Part shown: piece after piece, positions 25,818 to 34,445 of the stretch
Numbering within the stretch: the first letter of the stretch is position 1
Layout: the number at the start of each line of letters is the position of its first letter
Source of the DNA: UBA1163 sp049513055
GTDB lineage: Bacteria > Desulfobacterota > BSN033 > UBA1163
DNA: 64,000 nucleotides
Assembly (NCBI GenBank): GCA_049513055.1
Contig: JBEKWN010000049.1
Coordinates: forward strand, 1-64,000
Direction: 5' to 3'
Notes under the pieces: model-generated
Told to the model about the DNA's origin: nothing
The model's input: only the letters and a program-made list of their open reading frames with translations
The model's database searches: none
Position numbers and translations under genes: made by a program

Positions 25818-26567
25818 TTATGCACTGAGCCGTTCCATCTCCTCTTCGGCAATATCGAAATTGCCGTAAACCTTCTGGACATCATCAGAATCTTCAAGCC
25901 CCTCCATTAACTTCAGCATCTGTTCCGCCTCTTTTCCGCTCAATCGAATAGTGCTTTGGGGAACCATTGTTACCTCAGCGTAGGTGTATTTGAAACCAGC
26001 CTCCTCAAGGGCCTTTTTCACTTCTTCAAAATTTGCAGAATTGGTCGTCACATCAAATTCCTTGCCCGAATCCTTCACATCAAGGGCTCCTGCATCTAAC
26101 GCCACCTCGATCAGACGATCTTCATCGACTCCGCTCTTTTCGATGACGACCAACCCCTTCTTTTCAAACATCCAAGAAACGCAGCCATTCTCACCAAGGC
26201 TTCCATTATATTTGGAGAAGACGTGTCTCACATCGGCCACGGTCCGGTTTTTATTATCCGTCAATACTTCCAGCATCATGGCCACACCACCCGGTCCATA
26301 ACCCTCATAAGTCAGCTCTTCGTAGTTGACCCCTTCCAGTTCTCCGGTCCCTTTCTTGATCGCCCTTTCAATGTTGTCCTTTGGCATGTTTTCTGCTTTT
26401 GCCGCGAGAACAGCAGCCCGGAGCCTCGGGTTGGCATTCATATCCCCTCCGCCGAAACGCGCTGCCACCATGATCTCCTTGATGACCTTGGTGAAGAGCT
26501 TTCCCCGTTTGGCATCGGCTGCCCCTTTTTTTCTCTTAATCGTACTCCACTTTGAATGTCCAGACAT
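25818..26567 (-). CDS. yebC: YebC/PmpR family protein
   Basis: The 249-residue protein opens with MSGHSKWSTIKRKKGAADAKRGK, the family signature, and has ARFGGGDMNANPRLR, KKGTGELEGVNYEE and YEGYGPGGVAMM. YebC proteins were annotated as transcriptional regulators and are now also linked to translation of difficult stretches. It leads the ruv operon, a widespread arrangement. The family assignment is certain, its exact role less so. Confidence 0.95.
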   Translation of the reverse strand: MSGHSKWSTIKRKKGAADAKRGKLFTKVIKEIMVAARFGGGDMNANPRLRAAVLAAKAENMPKDNIERAIKKGTGELEGVNYEELTYEGYGPGGVAMMLEVLTDNKNRTVADVRHVFSKYNGSLGENGCVSWMFEKKGLVVIEKSGVDEDRLIEVALDAGALDVKDSGKEFDVTTNSANFEEVKKALEEAGFKYTYAEVTMVPQSTIRLSGKEAEQMLKLMEGLEDSDDVQKVYGNFDIAEEEMERLSA

Positions 26568-26588
26568 GGCTTCTTCTCTCTCGAAAGT

Positions 26589-26612
26589 AGGGGCAATTCA
26601 TGAATTGCCCCT
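26589..26612. repeat. Perfect 24-base palindrome
   Basis: AGGGGCAATTCA and its exact reverse complement TGAATTGCCCCT abut with no spacer. It lies between tRNA-Val and yebC, downstream of the tRNA in its direction of transcription. It has no T-run, so it is not a standard terminator; it may be an RNA-processing hairpin or a mobile palindrome. Confidence 0.6.
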
Positions 26613-26635
26613 CCAACGTTCCACCTTCTAAACGA

Positions 26636-26710
26636 TGGTGGGCGCTACTGGATTTGAACCAGTGACTTCCTGCGTGTGAAGCAGGCGTTCTCCCCCTGAA
26701 CTAAGCGCCC
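26636..26710 (-). tRNA. tRNA-Val (anticodon CAC)
   Basis: Read on the minus strand, the acceptor stem GGGCGCT pairs with AGCGCCC. The anticodon arm is CCTGC-TTCACAC-GCAGG with anticodon CAC, and the T arm contains GGTTCAAATCC. The discriminator A and an encoded CCA follow, at 26636-26639. This reads GTG valine codons. All arms fold. Confidence 0.96.
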
Positions 26711-26749
26711 AATTTAAAACCTATTTTATAAGACCTTCCTGAAAAGTCA

Positions 26750-26846
26750 ACCCTGTTGTATAAAACACAGTGATTGAAATTTTCAAGCTTTATCATTATA
26801 GACACGGCCTATCGTCCATTCGATTCATATCTCTATACAACAGGGT
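26750..26846. repeat. 97-base element bounded by 13-bp inverted repeats
   Basis: ACCCTGTTGTATA at 26750-26762 and TATACAACAGGGT at 26834-26846 are exact inverted repeats around 71 bases. GTCAACCC-type sequence lies at both edges. It is between the tRNA gene and the end of the 157-residue hypothetical gene. It could be a small non-autonomous mobile element or a structured RNA. Confidence 0.5.
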
Positions 26847-26853
26847 CAACCCT

Positions 26854-27327
26854 CTAATTACATAAATACCTCTCAAGCAATATCCAGTGTAGGGTATTTA
26901 GCAACCGTTTGGCTCCACTTTCCATTTGTAAGGCCCGAATGCCACAGATGATGCATAGGCAAAGGGAATCCGACTTCTTCATCCTCTTCACATTATTCAT
27001 TGTCGGATTTGTTAATAACTTTGGCCTCAGATTTTTGACAAATTTATACAGATCAAGAAAAACAGAATAAAAAGGACTTTCCTCCACCTTTCCGGAGGCA
27101 GAAGCGAGTCCTTTCCTGACCCCCACATCCAAAGCATGGGACCAGGTCGCAAGCCTCTCCTCTTCAATCTCATTGTGCAACACGTCTAAGATATCGGTGT
27201 GGTCAATATTCCATTCCATGATCTCATCGATAAGTTCATCATAAGATCTGGTCTCTTTGCTGATCGAAGGTTCAGGTTCACCCCTAGCCCCTGGTCCGCT
27301 TCCTTTTAAAAAATCAAAGACTCCCAA
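26854..27327 (-). CDS. Hypothetical protein, 157 residues
   Basis: I do not recognise the family. The N-terminal 85 residues are acidic and helical (YDELIDEIMEWNIDHTDILDVLHNEIEEERL), followed by PFYSVFLDLYKFVKNLRPKL. The last 50 residues are Cys- and Leu-rich (CLCIICGIRALQ, WILLERYLCN) and unlike the rest. The tail runs up to the inverted-repeat element, so it may be a readthrough or a displaced end. The start at 27327 has a GGGAAGC-like site. Confidence 0.55.
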   Translation of the reverse strand: MGVFDFLKGSGPGARGEPEPSISKETRSYDELIDEIMEWNIDHTDILDVLHNEIEEERLATWSHALDVGVRKGLASASGKVEESPFYSVFLDLYKFVKNLRPKLLTNPTMNNVKRMKKSDSLCLCIICGIRALQMESGAKRLLNTLHWILLERYLCN

Positions 27328-27676
27328 GATGCTTCCCCTTTTATTTTATTAGAAATTTTCTCCATTGTACCAGAGTCGAAAGGACTGTCAATGGTTTTTA
27401 CCTCTGATCCCAATTCCACCTCACAGAGAAGGCTTTAAACACCGGAAACCCCGAAATGGCGTCTTGGGATGTCAGTTTTTTATAACAGGTTATTTCTCAA
27501 AAGACTAATATTGTTCTTCATGAATTTATATTGTAAAAAAAGACAAGATATTACCGCATTGACAATTCACCTGGCTAACGATATGTTAAAAAAGTCTTTG
27601 GGTCAAGACACAATGACTCTAAGACGCGATGGACCTCATGACATAATTATACGCTTTTAGAATCAGGAGGTAAATT
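27328..27676. other. Intergenic stretch without a supported gene
   Basis: A short plus-strand open frame (27469-27660) has no ribosome site and atypical composition, and I do not support it. The sequence is AT-rich towards 27560-27660 and ends with the ribosome site AGGAGGT of the next gene. The promoter of that gene is probably here, but it is not clear. Confidence 0.35.
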
Positions 27677-28159
27677 ATGGAACTGAAGACTGAGCAATTG
27701 GAGATTCCAGAAGGGTGTAACATCATTTTTGGACAAACCCATTTTATCAAGACGGTAGAAGATCTTTTCGAGATCATGGTGGGGTCTGTTCCCAATGCCA
27801 AATTTGGAATCGGATTCTGTGAAGCCTCGGGTGACTGTCTCATCCGGATTGAAGGAAATGATGAGGCCTTGAAGGAGGTCGCCAAGAAGAATGCCCTGAA
27901 GATTGGAGCAGGCCACACCTTTGTGGTCGTTTTAAAGGATGCCTTCCCGATCAATGTCCTCAATGCGGTGAAGATGTGTCAGGAGGTCTGTACGGTCTTC
28001 TGCGCCACGGCAAATCCTGTTGAAGTGATCCTGGCCCAGTCAGAACTGGGCCGAGGCGTCCTTGGTGTCATTGATGGTTTCTCTCCCAAAGGGGTTGAAA
28101 AAGAAGATGGGATTGCCTGGAGAAAAGGTTTATTGAGGAAATTTAAATATAAACTGTGA
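27677..28159 (+). CDS. Adenosine-specific kinase family protein (PF04008)
   Basis: The 160-residue protein matches the small family with EGCNIIFGQTHFIKTVEDLFE, AKFGIGFCEASGDCLIR and GHTFVVVLKDAFPINVLNAVK, ending with GVLGVIDGFSPKG. The family is known from archaea and anaerobic bacteria, and its name comes from structural and binding work; the physiological reaction is poorly defined. AGGAGGT precedes the ATG. It stands alone. Confidence 0.85.
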   Translation: MELKTEQLEIPEGCNIIFGQTHFIKTVEDLFEIMVGSVPNAKFGIGFCEASGDCLIRIEGNDEALKEVAKKNALKIGAGHTFVVVLKDAFPINVLNAVKMCQEVCTVFCATANPVEVILAQSELGRGVLGVIDGFSPKGVEKEDGIAWRKGLLRKFKYKL

Positions 28160-28219
28160 TAATTGATATTTAGGAATTGAGGGATTTGAAATTTCTTAAT
28201 TCTTGAATTCCCAAATTAT
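28160..28219. repeat. Word-repeat hairpin (aattcc/ggaatt words)
   Basis: GGAATTGAGGGATTTGAAATT is answered by AATTCTTGAATTCCC and AATTATTTAATTCCC. It lies between convergent genes and could end both transcripts, although there is no clean T-run. Confidence 0.5.
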
Positions 28220-29212
28220 TTAATTCCCATTTTTCACCAGACATTCCAGGGTAGTAATATATTCCGCTGTCATGCAAGTAGGGATCCGATGTTTCTGCAA
28301 ACATTCAAAACATTTGCTGGGTTCATAGAGAGGAGTACTCACATATTTCTCTCCGCCATCCGGGAAGAGTGTCACCATCACACCATGATCTAATTCCATT
28401 GCCTTCTGCAATGTCCCCCACATCACTGCCCCGGAACTGATTCCACAAAAGATTCCCTCTCGGATGGTAAGGACCCTTGCCATCTCGAAGGCATCCTCAT
28501 CCTTCACATTGATCTTTTCATCCAATCGGCTGGGATCATAGATCTCCGGAACATACTGGGAGCTCAGGTTTTTTAATCCCTGAATACTCGAATTTGGATA
28601 GGGTTCCACGCCAACGATTTTGATCTCAGGGTTATATTCTTTCAGTCGTTTAGAAACACCCATCAGGGTCCCGGTGGTTCCTAAACCCCCGACAAACATC
28701 CTGACCTTTCCTTTGGTCGCCCTCCAGATCTCTTCACCCGTAGTCTCGTAATGGGCAAGCACATTATACTTATTCTCAAATTGGTGAGGCATGTAATATT
28801 TAGAGTCTTTAGCCATCTCCTCAGCCAAATCGATCGCCCCATCCATTCCCTTCGAACCCTCGCTTAAAATAATCTTCGTTCCAAAGGCAGTGAGGATCTT
28901 TCTTCTCTCCACGCTCATGGTCTCAGGCATCACCAATTCTAATCGATATCCTTTAACCGCACAGACCATCGCCAGAGCAATGCCGGTATTTCCGCTGGTG
29001 GGTTCAATGACGATCTTATCTTTCGTCAGGAGACCTTCTTTCTCCCCATATTCAATCATGTATTTTGCAATCCGATCTTTGACCGAACCGGCTGGGTTAT
29101 ATCGCTCCAACTTTGCAAAGACCTTCACCTTTTTGTTGGGAACAATATGGTTAATCCTTACCAAAGGCGTATATCCCACTAAATCGACCATATTCTTAGC
29201 TACACGATACAT
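28220..29212 (-). CDS. PLP-dependent cysteine synthase family enzyme
   Basis: The fold type II PLP enzyme has the Schiff-base Lys in NPAGSVKDRIAKYM, the phosphate-binding and substrate loops EPTSGNTGIALAMV and GGLGTTGTLMGV, and GISSGAVMWG near the end. It makes cysteine from O-acetylserine, or cystathionine, and sequence alone does not separate these. The C terminus carries an extra Cys-containing tail (KCFECLQKHRIPTC, TLECLVKNGN) not found in CysK. The ATG at 29212 follows AGGAGGAGG. It is not near other sulfur genes. Confidence 0.87.
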   Translation of the reverse strand: MYRVAKNMVDLVGYTPLVRINHIVPNKKVKVFAKLERYNPAGSVKDRIAKYMIEYGEKEGLLTKDKIVIEPTSGNTGIALAMVCAVKGYRLELVMPETMSVERRKILTAFGTKIILSEGSKGMDGAIDLAEEMAKDSKYYMPHQFENKYNVLAHYETTGEEIWRATKGKVRMFVGGLGTTGTLMGVSKRLKEYNPEIKIVGVEPYPNSSIQGLKNLSSQYVPEIYDPSRLDEKINVKDEDAFEMARVLTIREGIFCGISSGAVMWGTLQKAMELDHGVMVTLFPDGGEKYVSTPLYEPSKCFECLQKHRIPTCMTAEYITTLECLVKNGN

Positions 29213-29245
29213 CACTGTTCTTATACCTCCTCCTTACTGAAATGA

Positions 29246-29347
29246 CGTGAATCGTGATTCGTTTTTCTTGTTAAGTAAGATTATTTTGAGTAACCAAAAA
29301 CAAATTCAAACCTTTTCCCGAATCACGAATCACCAGCACGAATCACG
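29246..29347. repeat. Word-repeat hairpin (gaatcacg words)
   Basis: CGTGAATCGTGATTCG at 29246-29261 pairs with CGAATCACGAATCAC at 29319-29333, 15 of 16 bases in the inverted match, and a further CACGAATCACG follows. It fills the 140-base gap between map and the cysteine synthase gene. Confidence 0.6.
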
Positions 29348-29357
29348 TTATTAAGGT

Positions 29358-30104
29358 TTAAAGGGCACTTAATATCTCAGCTCCATCTTCAGTGATGGCA
29401 ATGGTATGTTCAAAATGGGCGGAGCGTTTTCCATCTGCCGTCACGACGGTCCAGCCGTCAGAAAGAACTCTGACCTCGTAGGTTCCTTCATTCACCATGG
29501 GCTCCAGAGCGAAGACCATCCCTTTCTCGAGTCTCGGTCCCTGGTGGGGTGCCCCAAAATTTGGAATCTGCGGTTCTTCATGGAGATCTCTCCCAATCCC
29601 ATGTCCTACAAAATCTCTCACCACAGAAAATCCATGGGATTCCACCCATCCCTGAATGGCGTAGGAAATATCGAAAAGTCGATTCCCAACCTTAGCCTTT
29701 TCAATACCAATGTAGAGAGCCTTCTCCGTAACTTCAAGGAGTCTTTTGGCTTCTGGATCTACTTCACCCACAGGAAAGGTGATGGCTGCATCTCCATAAT
29801 AACCAACAAAATCGACTCCTACATCCAGGCTTACAATATCCCCCTCCTTCAACCGGCGTTGACTGGGGATGCCGTGAACGACCTCCTCATTGATGGAGAT
29901 GCAAAGGGTCGCAGGAAATCCCCTGTAACCTTTAAAGGCAGGGCGGGCTCCTTTCAGAACGATATATTCTTCGGCAACCTGATCCAACTCCTTTGTGGTG
30001 ATCCCGGGCACAATCATTCCCTTCAGTTTCTCAAAGACCTCTGCCACAATGGCGTTGGATCTTTTCAATTGCTCAATCTCCCGGTGAGATTTGATAATAA
30101 CCAT
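29358..30104 (-). CDS. map: Methionine aminopeptidase type I
   Basis: The protein starts at MVIIKSHREIEQLKRSNAIVAEV (ATG 30104), where the family begins; the longer open frame upstream would overlap purB. Metal ligands are visible in order: Asp in VSLDVGVDFVGYYGDAAI, His in VRDFVGHGIGRDLHEEPQIPN, Glu in FALEPMV and Glu near HFEHTIAITEDG. The length of 248 residues is normal. It removes the initiator Met from nascent proteins. Confidence 0.94.
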   Translation of the reverse strand: MVIIKSHREIEQLKRSNAIVAEVFEKLKGMIVPGITTKELDQVAEEYIVLKGARPAFKGYRGFPATLCISINEEVVHGIPSQRRLKEGDIVSLDVGVDFVGYYGDAAITFPVGEVDPEAKRLLEVTEKALYIGIEKAKVGNRLFDISYAIQGWVESHGFSVVRDFVGHGIGRDLHEEPQIPNFGAPHQGPRLEKGMVFALEPMVNEGTYEVRVLSDGWTVVTADGKRSAHFEHTIAITEDGAEILSAL

Positions 30105-30217
30105 AGCACTAATATGCATTTGAACCAAGGAATTGTCAATATTTAACAACCGGTTTTTTATTGACTTTTCAACCCCATTCAGTAATATAGTTCTATACAT
30201 TCCATAAGGAGCCTGAA

Positions 30218-31516
30218 ATGATTCCAAGATACACCCGGCCAGAGATGGGAAAGATTTGGACGGATCAGAGAAAGTTTGAAACCTGGCTCCAGATTGAACT
30301 CTTGGTCTGCGAGGCTCTTTCCCAATTAGGCGAGATTCCAGCAGAGGCTGTTCGAGAGATCAAAGAGAAAGTCTCCTTTGATATCCGCCGGATTGATGAA
30401 ATCGAGAAGGTAACGAAACACGATGTCCTCGCCTTCTTGACCAATGTGGGGGAATACATTGGTCCCCTTTCGAGATATCTCCATTATGGTCTCACCTCTT
30501 CTGATATCCTCGACACCTCCCTCGCCCTGCTTTTAAAAGAAGCCTCTGAACTCATCCTTCAAGACATCCATCGGCTTTTAGAGGTATTAAAGAAAAAAGC
30601 CTTCCAATATAAGGAAACCTTAATGATCGGCCGATCTCATGGTATCCATGCTGAACCCATTACTTTTGGCATCAAAATGACCCTCTGGTATGATGAGATG
30701 AAGCGAAATCTCATCCGCATGGAGAGGGCCAAAGAGGCGGTGAGTGTGGGAAAGATCTCAGGGGCTGTGGGAACATTTGCCCATATTCCCCCCTTTATTG
30801 AGGAGTTTGTCTGTGGGCGATTGGGACTTAAACCAGCGCCCATCTCGACACAGATTGTTCAGAGAGATCATCACGCCGAATTCTTCACCACCCTGGCCAT
30901 CATGGCCTCCTCGATAGAAAAATTTTCTGTAGAACTTAGACACCTCCAGCGAACCGAGGTCTTGGAAGCTGAAGAATTCTTTTCTAAGGGACAGAAGGGT
31001 TCCTCTGCCATGCCACACAAGAGGAATCCCATCTCCTCAGAAAACCTCTCCGGTCTGGCACGCCTTGTACGATCTTATAGTACGGCTGCTTTGGAAAACA
31101 TTCCTCTCTGGCACGAGCGTGACATCAGCCATTCCTCAGTAGAAAGGGTGATTGCTCCGGATGCCACGATTTTGATCGACTACATGCTCAACCGCCTCAC
31201 CTCCCTGGTCGAGAATCTCATCGTCTATCCAGAGAACATGAAAGCTAATTTGGAAAAGATGGGAGGTCTTGTTTTTTCGGAATCGATCCTTCTCCATCTG
31301 ACCAAAAAAGGCCTCTCGAGGGAAGAGGCTTATGGGGTGGTTCAAAGGAATGCGATGAGGGTTTGGGAAAAGGGCGAGGATTTCAAAACCCTTCTCTCCC
31401 AGGACGAAACCATCAAGCGTCTGATGACCCAAAAGGAACTGGACGCTCTCTTCGATGTCTGGACTCATCTGAAACACGTGGATGATATCTTCCGAAGAGT
31501 ATTTGGAGATTCTTAA
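30218..31516 (+). CDS. purB: Adenylosuccinate lyase
   Basis: This 432-residue protein of the fumarase/aspartase superfamily has IPRYTRPEMGKIWTD at the N terminus, HDVLAFLTNVGEY, GRSHGIHAEPITFG and the flexible signature loop GSSAMPHKRNP. It cleaves SAICAR and adenylosuccinate in purine synthesis. AAGGAG precedes the ATG. It opens the unit purB-ftsH-DUF502, with one base between its stop codon and the ftsH start. Confidence 0.95.
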   Translation: MIPRYTRPEMGKIWTDQRKFETWLQIELLVCEALSQLGEIPAEAVREIKEKVSFDIRRIDEIEKVTKHDVLAFLTNVGEYIGPLSRYLHYGLTSSDILDTSLALLLKEASELILQDIHRLLEVLKKKAFQYKETLMIGRSHGIHAEPITFGIKMTLWYDEMKRNLIRMERAKEAVSVGKISGAVGTFAHIPPFIEEFVCGRLGLKPAPISTQIVQRDHHAEFFTTLAIMASSIEKFSVELRHLQRTEVLEAEEFFSKGQKGSSAMPHKRNPISSENLSGLARLVRSYSTAALENIPLWHERDISHSSVERVIAPDATILIDYMLNRLTSLVENLIVYPENMKANLEKMGGLVFSESILLHLTKKGLSREEAYGVVQRNAMRVWEKGEDFKTLLSQDETIKRLMTQKELDALFDVWTHLKHVDDIFRRVFGDS

Positions 31517-31517
31517 G

Positions 31518-33404
31518 ATGAAGAAGGATCAAAAACCTTCCTCCAACCTGAGAGATCTTCTTCGAATCAAAGAACCATCAGATCGAGGGGGGAAGAAACC
31601 CATTCTTAAAAAGACCCACTTTACGATCTGGTATTTTGTGATCGCCTTTCTCATCGTTCTGCTCCTCCAGAGTTACCTCTCGACAAGAAAGACCGAGGTG
31701 GTCGTTCCCTATAGTGAATTTAAGGAATTATTAAGGGCGGGCAAAATCAAAGAACTGACCATTACCCCGGAATCGATCAGCGGAGAGAGGGAGACCGAAA
31801 AGGGCCCCCCAGGATTCCAGACCGTTCGAGTAGAAGACCCGGACCTGGTGAAGGAATTGGAGACTTACCATGTGAAATATACAGGGAAGGTCGAGAGTAA
31901 ATGGCTGACCAATATTGTTTCTTGGATTATTCCCCTCGTTTTTTTCTTTATATTATGGAGGATCCTCTTCTCCCGGATCGGACCGGAGACGAGTGTGATG
32001 TCCTTTGGAAAGAGCCGGGCTAAAATCTACGCGGAGAAGGAAAAGAAAATCACCTTCGCCGATGTGGCGGGAATCGACGAGGCGAAAGAGGAATTGAAGG
32101 AGGTTGTGGAGTTTCTTAAAACTCCGGAAAAATTTCAACGTCTCGGCGGAAAGATCCCAAAAGGAGTTCTCTTGGTGGGAATGCCTGGAACGGGAAAAAC
32201 CTTGCTCGCCCGGGCAGTGGCCGGAGAGGCAAATGTTCCCTTTTTCTCCATCAGTGGTTCCGATTTTGTAGAGATGTTTGTTGGCGTGGGAGCTGCGAGG
32301 GTAAGAGATCTCTTTGCTCAGGCTCAAACCCACGCTCCCTGTATCATCTTCATTGACGAACTGGATGCCCTAGGAAAGGCTCGTGGCGTCAATCCTATGG
32401 GCCGACACGATGAACAGGAGCAGACCCTCAACCAACTCTTATCGGAGATGGATGGTTTTGACCCCAATACAGGGGTGATCATCATGGCCGCTACCAACCG
32501 CCCTGAAATTTTGGACCCCGCTCTTCTCAGACCAGGAAGATTCGATCGTCATGTGGTGGTTGACCGACCCGATATCAATGGTCGAGAAGAGATCCTGAAG
32601 ATCCATGCCCGAAATGTCAAATTATCTTCAGATGCCGACTTGAAGGTGATCGCTTCAAGAACTCCTGGATTCGTGGGGGCAGATCTTGCCAATATCGTAA
32701 ACGAGGCAGCACTTCTTGCAGCCCGAAAGAATAAAGAGGCTGTAGAAATGGCTGATATTGAAGAGGCGATCGACCGCGTGGTAGCTGGATTGGAGAAGAA
32801 GGGAAGACTGATGTCAAAAAAAGAAAAAGAGATCGTTGCCTTCCACGAATCTGGTCATGCCATTGTGGCCTCCTTCTTACCGAATGCCGATCCAGTTCGT
32901 CGAATCTCCATCGTTCCGAGAGGGATTTCTGCATTGGGCTATACGCTACAACTGCCCACGGAAGACCGCTATTTGATGACCAAAACAGAGCTTCTCGACC
33001 GCCTAGCAGTTTTGCTGGGTGGAAGGGTTGCTGAGGAAATCATTTTCAGAGAGATCTCCACCGGTGCTCATAACGATCTCCAGCGGGCGACCGACATTGC
33101 CACCAGCATGGTGAAAGAATTTGGAATGAGCGAAAAATTGGGTTATGTCACGTTTGAGAAGGAAAAAACGCCTCTCTTTCTACCCTCTTCATTGTTTCCC
33201 ATGAGGGAATATAGTGAGGATACAGCCAAACAGATTGACGAAGAAGTAAAGAAGATTGTGGATGAAACGTATCTAAGGGTGAAAGAAATATTGACGGCTA
33301 AGAAAGATAAAATGGAAGAACTCGCCCATCTCTTACTTGAAAAAGAGGTGGTCGAGGAGGGGGATCTGAAAAAGATTCTCGGATTAACACCATCGAATCC
33401 ATGA
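31518..33404 (+). CDS. ftsH: ATP-dependent zinc metalloprotease FtsH
   Basis: The ATG at 31518 lies one base after the purB stop, with GGAG inside the end of purB. Two membrane segments flank a periplasmic part, then come the AAA+ domain with Walker A GMPGTGKTLLARAV, Walker B CIIFIDELDALG and the second-region motif ATNRPEILDPALLRPGRFD, and the zinc site FHESGHAIVA. The C-terminal part after about residue 560 is short. The length of 628 residues is usual. It degrades membrane and regulatory proteins, and in many proteobacteria RpoH, which is also encoded in this window. Confidence 0.95.
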   Translation: MKKDQKPSSNLRDLLRIKEPSDRGGKKPILKKTHFTIWYFVIAFLIVLLLQSYLSTRKTEVVVPYSEFKELLRAGKIKELTITPESISGERETEKGPPGFQTVRVEDPDLVKELETYHVKYTGKVESKWLTNIVSWIIPLVFFFILWRILFSRIGPETSVMSFGKSRAKIYAEKEKKITFADVAGIDEAKEELKEVVEFLKTPEKFQRLGGKIPKGVLLVGMPGTGKTLLARAVAGEANVPFFSISGSDFVEMFVGVGAARVRDLFAQAQTHAPCIIFIDELDALGKARGVNPMGRHDEQEQTLNQLLSEMDGFDPNTGVIIMAATNRPEILDPALLRPGRFDRHVVVDRPDINGREEILKIHARNVKLSSDADLKVIASRTPGFVGADLANIVNEAALLAARKNKEAVEMADIEEAIDRVVAGLEKKGRLMSKKEKEIVAFHESGHAIVASFLPNADPVRRISIVPRGISALGYTLQLPTEDRYLMTKTELLDRLAVLLGGRVAEEIIFREISTGAHNDLQRATDIATSMVKEFGMSEKLGYVTFEKEKTPLFLPSSLFPMREYSEDTAKQIDEEVKKIVDETYLRVKEILTAKKDKMEELAHLLLEKEVVEEGDLKKILGLTPSNP

Positions 33405-34102
33405 CAAAAAGAATTTTTAAACATCTCAGAGCAAAGATTTTTACGGGAATTTTGGTTATCCTACCCCTCGGGATCACCTTTCTCGTCTTGAAGTTTGTCT
33501 TCAACACCCTGGACAGTATTCTCGGCCCACTGATGCCGCGCATAGCCGTCTATCCTTTTAATCGAGAATATTCCATCCCTGGGTTGGGGATCATCGGTTT
33601 CTTCCTCTTGCTCTACTTGATCGGAGTGATCGCTACCAATGTTTTGGGTCGTAAACTGGTCAATTGGGGTGACCGCCTCTTCACGAATATACCGGTTGTA
33701 AAGAATATCTATCTTTCCTCAAAACAACTGACGGATGCCTTCTCGGCTTCACGAAAAGGCGCATTCCGACAGGCTGTCTTTGTCGAATTCCCACAGGAAG
33801 GAAATTATGTGCTCGGCTTTGTGACAAATGAGTTAACCGATCTCGAGCGCCAAACGAAGGTCACTGTTTTTGTCCCGACAGCCTTCGTCCCACCTCAAGG
33901 TTTCCTCCTCTTTCTCCCTAAAGAGAAGATCCTCCCTTCCCAGTTGACCATCGAAGAGGCGATAAAAACCATCATGTCTGTGGGGATTGTCACTCCTCAT
34001 AACCTTTCTGTTCCATTATCTAGCCCGAAATCTGAAAAGGAATCGGTTGAAAATTTTAAAGGGATGAAGTATCTTAATCCAAAAATTGAAGGAGGTCTTT
34101 GA
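33401..34102 (+). CDS. DUF502 family membrane protein
   Basis: The start overlaps the ftsH stop in an ATGA arrangement, so translation is coupled. Two membrane segments (KIFTGILVILPLGITFLVLKFVF and GIIGFFLLLYLIGVIATNVLG) are followed by FTNIPVVKNIYLSSKQLTDAFS and FVPTAFVPPQGFLLFLP, the order of the DUF502 family. The function is unknown; it is often next to membrane quality-control or envelope genes. Confidence 0.88.
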   Translation: MTKRIFKHLRAKIFTGILVILPLGITFLVLKFVFNTLDSILGPLMPRIAVYPFNREYSIPGLGIIGFFLLLYLIGVIATNVLGRKLVNWGDRLFTNIPVVKNIYLSSKQLTDAFSASRKGAFRQAVFVEFPQEGNYVLGFVTNELTDLERQTKVTVFVPTAFVPPQGFLLFLPKEKILPSQLTIEEAIKTIMSVGIVTPHNLSVPLSSPKSEKESVENFKGMKYLNPKIEGGL

Positions 34103-34104
34103 TT

Positions 34105-34341
34105 ATGGAGGGTATCACGCTTCTCATAGCAGTGGTCGCGCTTATCCTTTCCATCCTCGCCTATCAGCGCACAGGAGGAACCACAGAACTGAAACGACAG
34201 ATCGAAACCGGCGCCTCCTCCCCTGACCTGAAGAAACAGATAGACGCCTTAGCGGCGATGACCGATTCCCTGAGAGAGAAGACTGCCGATGCGCTGGATC
34301 GTTTAGAAAAGGTCGTCCGGAAAACAGAAAAGGGCGAATAG
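34105..34341 (+). CDS. Small membrane-anchored coiled-coil protein
   Basis: The ATG at 34105 has GGAGG nine bases upstream and follows the DUF502 stop directly. The 78-residue product has one N-terminal membrane segment (ITLLIAVVALILSILAY) and a charged helical tail with heptad-like spacing (LKKQIDALAAMTDSLREKTADALDRLEKVV). I do not recognise a family. It is probably a membrane-tethered accessory protein. Confidence 0.65.
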   Translation: MEGITLLIAVVALILSILAYQRTGGTTELKRQIETGASSPDLKKQIDALAAMTDSLREKTADALDRLEKVVRKTEKGE

Positions 34342-34344
34342 GCT

Positions 34345-34445
34345 CAAACATTCAATCAATGCCAAATGTCAAAGTTTAAATTCCAAACCTTGAACTTTGC
34401 CTGCCTACCTCAGGCAGGGATTTTGGCATTTGAAATTTGGAGTTC
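34345..34445. repeat. Word-repeat intergenic hairpin with nested cctgcc/ggcagg stem
   Basis: AATGCCAAATGTCAAAG on the left is answered by TTTTGGCATTTGAAATTTGG on the right, and between them CCTGCC-TACCTCA-GGCAGG forms a tight inner hairpin. It lies between two genes on the same strand and overlaps the ribosome site of mscS. Confidence 0.6.

Noticed and set aside
27469..27660. A 63-residue plus-strand frame before the adenosine-specific kinase
   Set aside because: No ribosome site, AT-driven composition, no recognisable motif.
29406..30146. A 246-residue plus-strand open frame opposite map
   Set aside because: It is fully antisense to a certain methionine aminopeptidase gene, has no ribosome site, and its residues show no family pattern.
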